Shown here: positions 57,091-64,000 of the stretch, one piece after another
Layout: the number at the start of each line of letters is the position of its first letter
Numbering within the stretch: the first letter of the stretch is position 1
Assembly: GCA_963669155.1 (NCBI GenBank)
Contig: OZ022588.1
Location: forward strand, 12,639,131 to 12,703,130
Origin: Arbacia lixula
Lineage: Eukaryota; Echinodermata; Echinoidea; Arbacioida; Arbaciidae
Direction: 5' to 3'
Length of the DNA stretch: 64,000 nucleotides
The notes under the pieces: model-generated
The model's input: only the letters and a program-made list of their open reading frames with translations
Database searches by the model: none
What the model was told of the DNA's origin: nothing
Translations under genes and position numbers: made by a program

Positions 57091-57710
57091 AAGTCGTGCA
57101 TATTTAAGTAAGCACATATTAATGGCAAAAATGTCATTTTTAAGATTCACAAGGGTCGTTTCGGTGCAATTGCGATACAGGATTTTGACCAATTCTTTTT
57201 TTGGTGCATGATTAAGTAATACATGTATTTAAATATTAATCATCAATCATTTGATCCCCTTACACATCCATTGACACTTTTCATTGATTTTTTTATGGCT
57301 CAATGAATTCAATTCAAACATTTTCCCCTTCCTAAATTTTGAAATTGTTAAATCCATTATTGAAAAAACTAAATTAATTATTTTTCAGTGAAATAAAGCT
57401 TCTCATTTAAGAACATAAGAAATTTTAACAGTGTCATACTTAGTGAGCCCACTTCATAAATAATGTAGAAAATACAATTAGTGACCATTTGGGGGCAACG
57501 AGAGGACTGCTGTGACTGTGGAAAAGTGATAATTTTACCTATAATGCAAGCTAGCTCATTCATGTTTAACTTGATGAATCAATCAACATTGTCACACAGA
57601 GGTTATGCTGTTGGAACACTCCTGCCAAATTATTTTGCTCAAACTCGTTTTGTTGAAAAAAACAAATGAAAAGAGGGGGGGGGGGGGGGGGTTACTTGTT
57701 TTGTTGTGGA
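57090..57710. repeat. Diverged copy of the 43618-44300 element
   Basis: Shares TTCACAAGGGTCGTTT-like, AAATTATTTTGCTCAAACTC and poly-G followed by TTACTTGTTTTGTTGTG with that element. The termini are decayed. Confidence 0.45.
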
Positions 57711-58715
57711 TATAATCATTAATTTGTGGAATTATAGGTAGGATATGGTATGAAACGATTAATTTGTGTGTACAGAGATGAACACACATGCATTGATCCA
57801 CATGTATGTGTGTGTCTGATGTGTGTATGAGAATCTGTGTGATAATCCACATACATGTATACAGAAATGTGTGTGAGAGTGTGTGCATTTATGCATGTAT
57901 GTGGTTGCGCCTTTGACTTACATTACTAGTGCAGTTTTGTCTGCTAGTCATGTTATATTAAAATTTAAAACAAATGTGAATGATTGAGGGTGTGTGTTCG
58001 TGTGTGTGCATGCATTCCGTTAACACTGGCAGCATACTGTATTCTGAAATATATGTGAATGAGCACGGCTCGATCTGCTCATATGCTTTATTCATATAAT
58101 CCGGCATTTAAAATTTAACAAATTGTAAATATCCTTTGGTGTTTTTATGGACAGGCAATTACTGTTGGAAGGTCATAAAACAGAGAACATACCAGACATA
58201 AAATGTCTGGACGCCCCCAAATGTGCAATATGCGCGACATACTTTTTTGTTTTTCAATAGAGTTCCATAGTTCCATTCAAATAATACCTAAAACCGCAAT
58301 TTCATCTGATAGTGTATAACCATAAACAAAAGTGAAATTTAATACATGATAAGGATAAACATAATTGGATCACAGTAAGCAAAAGAGCTAAAAAGAAAAA
58401 GCCAAAACAATGATTTTTATATCATACATACATACACTCTTGTTTATTTGTGCTATAGTTGTCTCACAAAAGAAAGGATGAAATCATCTACCTATTTTTC
58501 CATGATCAAAATATTTTAACAAAATTACAAATGAATGGAACCGTAATACATGTATATCAACCGACAAGCCAATTCTCGTCAGAAATTCTCCCCAGCTTCC
58601 CCTCGGTCTGATCTTTATACCCTTACTCTGTTCCGTCCACCGCGCGGCCCACGTACCTACTTTCCTTTCTCCCATGTGCCTGTGCGCCCTCCCCCCCCCC
58701 CCCCTTTACAGTTTG

Positions 58716-58764
<49 letters not shown>

Positions 58765-59080
58765 CACACGCAAAAAAAAAAAAAAAAACCTAACTTTTAC
58801 AGTACATATCAGTGGAGGTTTTATGAAAATCCGTTCAAAGATAAGAAAGAACTTAATACAATTTTCTTAAGCGCACTGTGACGCACGTCTCCCATATGTT
58901 GTGTACTTATAATTTGTTTGAATAATGTTCATTTTCTCAAATGGATAATGCATCATATTTTACTTGTGCATATCATTATGGTCTACACGTTTTACAGAAA
59001 TACCTCTATGAAAAAATATTCTTTCATCAAAAAAAAAGAAAAAAAAAAGAAAAAAAGAAGCAGTGTGGATACAGCACACA
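57711..59080. other. No gene; simple repeats
   Basis: TG/CA-rich stretches at 57770-58010, an AC microsatellite at about 58721-58762 followed by poly-A, and A-rich tracts at 59029-59060. Reading frames here are low-complexity. Confidence 0.55.
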
Positions 59081-59081
59081 G

Positions 59082-59852
59082 CATACCCAGGTCGAAATTC
59101 CCATAGAAACCAGTACAGAGCGTTTACTGGTTTCTACTGTTTTTTTTTTCCATAAACCAAGTCTCTGAAGAGGCACTGCAAAATCAAACCAGTAAAAACC
59201 AGTAGAGTCTAATGGCATTGAAGACCAGCAGAAACCAGTGAGTTCTAATGGTTTGAAAATGAGTGTGAAAAATTCAAAGTCAAACCAGTAGAAACCATTA
59301 CAGACCAGTGAAATCTAATGGTTTGAAAAGGAGTTTGAAAACCAGTAGAAACCAATAGAAACCAGTGAGATATAATGGTTTGAAAAGGAGTGTGAAAAAC
59401 AAATCAATATTACATCAATATTTTTAATTTTGATTCCTATTGGTCTCCTGGTTCCAGTAGGTATTCTACTGGTTTCTACTGGTACTGTAATGGATCCAGG
59501 AGAAATTCCTATTGGTTTCTACTGGTATTTTTCTAATGGTTTCAACTGGAAATCATTTCACTTTCCATATTCAAACCAGTAGAAAAATTCCAGTAGAAAC
59601 CAGTAGGAATTTTTATTGCATCCAGTAGAGATTCCTACTGGTTTCTACTGATCTTCTACTGGTCTTCTGTTGGTCTCCTATTGGATCTATTAGAGATTTC
59701 TACTGGTTTTTACTGGTATTCTACTGGTATTTTTCTAATGGTTTCTATTGGAAATCATTTCACTTTCCATATTCAAACCAGTAGAAAATTTCCAGTAGAA
59801 ATTCTAATGTTTTTCTTTACTGGTTTCTACTGGTTTTTCGTCCTGGGTATGG
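59082..59852. mobile_element. Foldback element made of CCAGTAGAAA units
   Basis: Ends GCATACCCAGGTCGAAA and its rough inverse (TTTTTCGTCCTGGGTATGG) bracket about 770 bp. The left half is degenerate repeats of AAACCAGTAG/AAACCAGTGA type; the right half is mostly the complement (CTACTGGTTT), forming two repetitive arms that can pair in many registers. No coding content. Confidence 0.65.
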
Positions 59853-61658
59853 AAGTTCCTCGCACGTACGTGCAGACGTCACAAAATTAAAATTTAAGAA
59901 AATTATCTCGTATCCTTTGACAGACTTTAATCAAACCTTTGCTGATATGTTTCTTTCATGTTTTATCAAAAGGAACTTAACTTCAGGATGGACTATCCAT
60001 TTAATAACTGAAAATACACCAAGCAATCAAGATATATCATTATCACCTCTATAGCTACGACCAAAGACTACCGTCCACCTTTTCATATAAATTAGCTCAA
60101 TTAGATTTGTGTCAGAAGGTGGCGTCACACTTCTAGTCGTAGGCGTACGTGGTATTCTGAAGTTGCCTTTTGTTTCTGCGATGATTGAGCGGTAATATTC
60201 TGCCCTACTCTAACAAAAGGAAGCAACTAACAATAGAGACTTATCTTCTAAACGAGCAAAATGTGTCTGGCACTTGCATTGGCATCATACACAACATCAT
60301 GCTAGATTGAATATCTCGCTGCAGGATGAATATTTCTTGTCCAGATATTGGCTGTACGTATATAGGGAATGCTGGGTACAATCTAAGAGTACCAATAACA
60401 CTGATTTGTCACCTTCTTCCTTTTGTCAGAGTAGAGCAGTATTGTTGTACGTTGGTACACTATTCTATAAATGGTTATATCTCACTAGGGACCGTTTTCT
60501 ATTACATATGAACACAACTCTTCAAAATTGAGTGCCAGCTAGGTCCGTCAGACTGTCAGCCAATCAAAATTACCTCTGCGTGTGCTAATTCATTTCTAAA
60601 ACTGTAAAAGGGATGGCTCAGTGCACCATCAAATTAAGTTGGTTTGAAGAAAGGCAGACTCCCTAAAAAACGATATTAGTGAAGGTTTGATGAAAGTCTG
60701 ATAAGGGCCAATAAAGTCATGATCTTTTAATTTTTTTTTTACACTTTTAAAAAATGATCAAAAATAAATTACAACTTACAAAAGGCTCAAAATGGACTAA
60801 AACTAAAAAGTTGGTGTATCAGAAAATGTATTTAGACCACAACAATGGCCATTGTGCAAATCACACGTCACAAGAATGTCTTCCAGTGACATTGCAAGAT
60901 GCGAACCTGCTGTATACCATTTTCCCTTCTCCATGTATATAACTCTTCTTTGATTTCTAAACTTGCCAAGTCTTCTTATCTTAATGCATGATGTGATGAT
61001 CACTTTATAGCCTCCCCCCTCCTCCCCCACCACCCCCTACACCCTCCCCCATCCCACGTCCCGCATATTTGGGACTTTGTCTTCTTACAAATACCATACT
61101 ATTGATCAAGGAACGGTGCGTGCCGCGTGCATTTGATTTGCCTCTAAACTTCATGCTAGAAAGGGGCCTATCGAAGATAGTTAGGAATTTTCCTCTTGCC
61201 TGGTCCCCTATTGTACGGGATTGCCGGAGATTTATTTCAATCAAAGTGTAGTGTGTTTTAGTTTTTTTTTTTTTAGACAGTTTTATACTAGTAGTAGACT
61301 AGTAGTAGTAGTACCTGCTCTAGCTCCGGGACTGCTCCCGCGCGGGGTGAACGGGCTGGTCGCAGTAAGCTCCGGGACAGCTCCAGCGCTCACTGCATGA
61401 GCGGGCTGATCGCAGTGGCAGTGCCTCTTGCCCTTGACTTAGATCTTAGTCATGTTAGTCCCGGGGTTATTTTTTAGTGCCTTAATTGGCTTAGGCTTGG
61501 CTTAACTGGTCAGACTCAGAGTAGATGGTTTATCCAGGCTGACATCAAGACGATCTGTTGACGCCTCCACAGCCTTTTACAGGTTTTACAGTAAACAGGT
61601 ATTTATCCTTACCTCTAAATCTAATTGTACAAGGTCCAGGACAGGTCTAATTAGCATT
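59853..61658. other. No gene; element fragments
   Basis: 59890-60005 and 60605-60735 are end fragments of the 27440-27937 family in opposite orientation, flanking the 60202-60434 MITE. 61300-61420 has GCTCCGGGAC repeats and GGGCTGATCGCAGT repeats. The rest shows nothing recognisable. Confidence 0.5.
60202..60434. mobile_element. MITE CTACTCTGACAAAGGAAGC, copy 2
   Basis: About 230 bp, CTACTCTAACAAAAGGAAGC to TTCCTTTTGTCAGAGTAG, related to 52893-53142 throughout. Confidence 0.7.
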
Positions 61659-63080
61659 ATGAGTCAGGCGGATGAAGGGTCGAGCCGCATAGGAAAGTAT
61701 TGTCATGAATTGAATATAGATAGTGAGGTTTTGCTTAAGGGGTTGTCTGGCGCATTAGAAAGAGAAGAATGGGTTAAAGTGAATAATCTATGTTTAGTTA
61801 AAGGGGTAGTCGTTGAGATAGCTAAGTGGTGTAGAAATCATAAACACAGTTACAATGTAATTCCCAACTTGCTAGCTGCCTTATTCGATGTTGGAGATGT
61901 AGAAACAGATAATTATCATGATTATATAGTCAAGAAAAGGGTAGAGAGAGCTGTTGATTCTGTTCGAAAAGCACAGAAATTAAGAGGAAAATCGAGGGAT
62001 GAAAAGCTTGAATCGATAGAAAAAACACTTTTCACTTTGTCTCACACAAGCCGGGCTCAGAGGCAAACAGAGGGAATAGTAGAGGGAAATCATGGCGAGG
62101 CTGAGGGGGAAAATATCCCATCTGGAGGATACATGTATCTTCATAAAGAGCTTACAGAGATTCGTTCTGAAAGAGATCGATTAAGGGATAGTCTAGACAA
62201 TATTCGTCTGCAGAAAGATGAGAAACTTGCGGAATTGGCACATACTAAAGAAAAATTGCGCTCTGAAATTGCTAGGACACGTGCACTTCAAACCAGCCTG
62301 AAAAAAAATGCCAAAAAATGTGAAGATCAGGAGAACCGAGTAGATTTCGCCTTAAGAGCTCTAAAGGTAAGTGAGGATAAACTGAGACATGCATCTCGTA
62401 GACATATAGCTAAGAAGAGAGCTGCAGTTGTTAAACATGAAAAATCTGCAGATTATGAGGTAGCTAGTACTAGTAAGGATGCTCCATCTAGTATTTCTCC
62501 GGTGGACATGGTGGATAAGTTAGATTCTAGTGTAACAGCAGAATTGCAAATGTGTAAACGGAAATTAGAGGCCGCGCAATTAGAGGTAAAGGACATGAAA
62601 GCAAAAATGGAAGTAATGGAAGCAAAACACAGAGACAGTATGGAGATGCACAAATTACAAGATAAGAAGCAAGAGAGTAGGATGAAGAGAATAATCAGGC
62701 AAACAAAGTACACAAGGGCTCTAGGAAGGAAGAGGTTAAATGCAAAGGTTCAGGAGGAGAGGGAGAAAGCAAGGGTAGCTCTGAGAAAGGCACGCGAGGA
62801 AGCGAGAGGGCTCAAAACACGACTTGAAGAGCTTTGTGAGCAAGAGCAAGAGCAAGAAAGTCCATGGAACAAATTCAAAACGGGCAATAGATATGACACT
62901 AGCATACGGGCTGTGTACCATGATTTGTTAATAAAATATGGTGTAAGTGCTAAAAATTGCGAAGGGGTAGTTACAACCGTGCTCAAAAACTTGACATCTA
63001 TCAAGGCTCCAGATCTGCCTAAAGAGAGCACAGCTAGAAGTATATATTTGGAAGGAAGGGAAATGGGTGCTAATAATTAA
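61659..63080 (+). CDS. Intronless coiled-coil ORF, unrecognised
   Basis: A single 473-codon frame from ATG to TAA, with no introns. About residues 1-110 form a helical N-terminal region (GKYCHELNIDSEVLLKGLSG). Residues about 160-400 are charged heptad-like coiled coil (ELTEIRSERDRLRDSL, KAREEARGLKTRLEEL). The last ~60 residues are a compact segment (YDTSIRAVYHDLLIKYGVSA, then LPKESTARSIYLEGREM) that reminds me of modules found in invertebrate transposon-borne ORFs. I cannot name the family. Lack of introns and a neighbouring LTR-like region favour a mobile-element protein over a host gene. No signal peptide or membrane segment. Confidence 0.6.
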   Translation: MSQADEGSSRIGKYCHELNIDSEVLLKGLSGALEREEWVKVNNLCLVKGVVVEIAKWCRNHKHSYNVIPNLLAALFDVGDVETDNYHDYIVKKRVERAVDSVRKAQKLRGKSRDEKLESIEKTLFTLSHTSRAQRQTEGIVEGNHGEAEGENIPSGGYMYLHKELTEIRSERDRLRDSLDNIRLQKDEKLAELAHTKEKLRSEIARTRALQTSLKKNAKKCEDQENRVDFALRALKVSEDKLRHASRRHIAKKRAAVVKHEKSADYEVASTSKDAPSSISPVDMVDKLDSSVTAELQMCKRKLEAAQLEVKDMKAKMEVMEAKHRDSMEMHKLQDKKQESRMKRIIRQTKYTRALGRKRLNAKVQEEREKARVALRKAREEARGLKTRLEELCEQEQEQESPWNKFKTGNRYDTSIRAVYHDLLIKYGVSAKNCEGVVTTVLKNLTSIKAPDLPKESTARSIYLEGREMGANN

Positions 63081-63092
63081 ATGCACTTTTGT

Positions 63093-64000
63093 GTCCCACA
63101 TACTGTGTGCAATGGCAACACGTACTGCAGAAATCATTATTTTGAGCGAAATCAATGGCGAGGAAGTTGTATAGGGTTAGATTCAGGGTTAGGTTTAGAA
63201 TGAGGTGTAGGGTTAAGGTTAGGGTCAGGGTCAGGTTTAGGGTTCAAATTCATTAAATTAGTGGGATACCAAAGTGCATTAGTGCAGGAAAATATCACAA
63301 ATTCAGGTAGCTGAGAGCTTGCTACAAGAACAGGATATGATCTTGGGTATAGTGATGCTACCACCAAGTTCGGTCATCACTACGCTTCTTATTACGTCTA
63401 TGCAGGTGAGGGTAGTTGTGGGTAAATGATGGGCATGCGTGAAACAGATGATGGTAATGCTCAAATAACAGTCCAGACCTTAAAAACAATTTTGGAAGAT
63501 GTTCTTTATAAGATACTTCTTTACATGTATAAGGATTACAGGCAAACTATCCTGCCTAGTGTTACAGGATGTAAACAGCGCCATCACTTGACTGTCTGTT
63601 CCATGTTTTGTTGTTTACATTGTTAATGTATGACAGAATAAAGCAACGCAGCCTCTTTCAATGCAGCCATCATAGCGTCAGGTTATTGAGTTGTGAATAA
63701 CCACTGTAATTCTGTATGGCTTCAAACATAATCATAGGTTGTTCACAGGGCAAACTAACATGGTGTCAGTTAGGACGTGGTTGTTACTTGAATTGAGAGT
63801 TGCTATTGATGTAAAGGCGAAAATTGATGTATGTAATTTGGCCAGTGTGGACGGTAACTGTACAACACTGATTAGTATTACAGATGATCTGTCGTAGTCC
63901 TGTGTGTAGCGTGTAATATAGTGTTGCATCATGGCGCAGTTTCTTCCACTGCCAAGGTTGTCCGTAGATGGAGACCCGACACGTTTCATTAACGTTGTCA
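63093..64000 (+). mobile_element. Possible 5' end of an LTR retroelement, running off the window
   Basis: Candidate LTR ending ...CTAACA at about 63752, followed at once by TGGTGTCAGTTAGG, which resembles a tRNA primer-binding site. AATAAA lies inside the candidate LTR at 63637-63642. An open frame starts at about 63929 (MAQFLPLPRLSVDGDPTRF), similar in style to the start of retroelement gag proteins, and continues past the edge. The LTR start (about 63093) is uncertain, and the matching 3' LTR is outside. Family and whether the element is whole cannot be told. Confidence 0.35.
63165..63250 (+). repeat. Degenerate TTAGGG-like repeats
   Basis: Short imperfect runs of GGGTTAG, GGTTAAGG and GGGTCAGG. 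They are too irregular for an interstitial telomere and look like a GGTTAG-type low-complexity patch. Confidence 0.55.

Noticed and set aside
63165-63250. Interstitial telomere
   Set aside because: The TTAGGG-like units are too irregular and too few.
1-64000. tRNA, rRNA or other structured RNA genes
   Set aside because: I saw no tRNA-like box A/box B pair or rRNA-like stretch by eye; a covariance-model scan would be decisive.

Overview
The window is animal nuclear DNA: split genes with GT-AG introns of about 0.3-3 kb, many palindromic non-autonomous transposons, and minisatellites. The main gene is a complement C3-like thioester protein. Together with the repeat types, this suggests a highly heterozygous marine invertebrate deuterostome. 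An echinoderm such as a sea urchin is my best guess, but the sequence alone does not prove it.

Main gene (+ strand, 16160-54029). I can join 28 phase-compatible exons encoding about 1,201 residues and ending in TAG at 54027-54029. The order is end of MG5, MG6, an RRKRR processing site, a six-cysteine anaphylatoxin-like segment, an R|S convertase-type site, MG7, CUB, a thioester domain (GCGEQ plus the catalytic His of HHQEM), MG8 and a C-terminal C345C/netrin domain. About 500 N-terminal residues (signal peptide, MG1-MG4) are absent. The first visible exon starts in phase 1, so an upstream exon must exist elsewhere.

Left arm (1-13740). This is a nearly identical inverted copy of 38459-51601. 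It carries ten exons of the same gene on the minus strand and stops, inside a thioester-domain exon, at a 200-base run of N (13741-13940). Four insertions are present in one arm and absent from the other, two each way, and two minisatellites differ in length. This looks like the second haplotype placed in the scaffold by mistake; a real inverted duplication is not excluded.

13941-16159, between the gap and the first C3 exon, has a CpG-rich block flanked by two unrelated candidate exons: a Cys-rich CXC-like exon on + and an unrecognised exon on -. No missing C3 exon is visible there.

The introns hold at least a dozen palindromic or TIR-bearing elements, one LINE 3' remnant, and two families of Helentron/HINE-like elements. 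These two families share one design: a terminal hairpin, a GTCC-type microsatellite, tandem units of about 160 bp carrying the nuclear-receptor DR1 motif AGGTCAAAGGTCA, and insertion between T and T without target duplication.

54030-64000 lies downstream of C3. It has more non-autonomous elements, a foldback element built of degenerate CCAGTAGAAA units, an intronless unrecognised coiled-coil ORF (61659-63080), and what may be the 5' end of an LTR retroelement running off the right edge.
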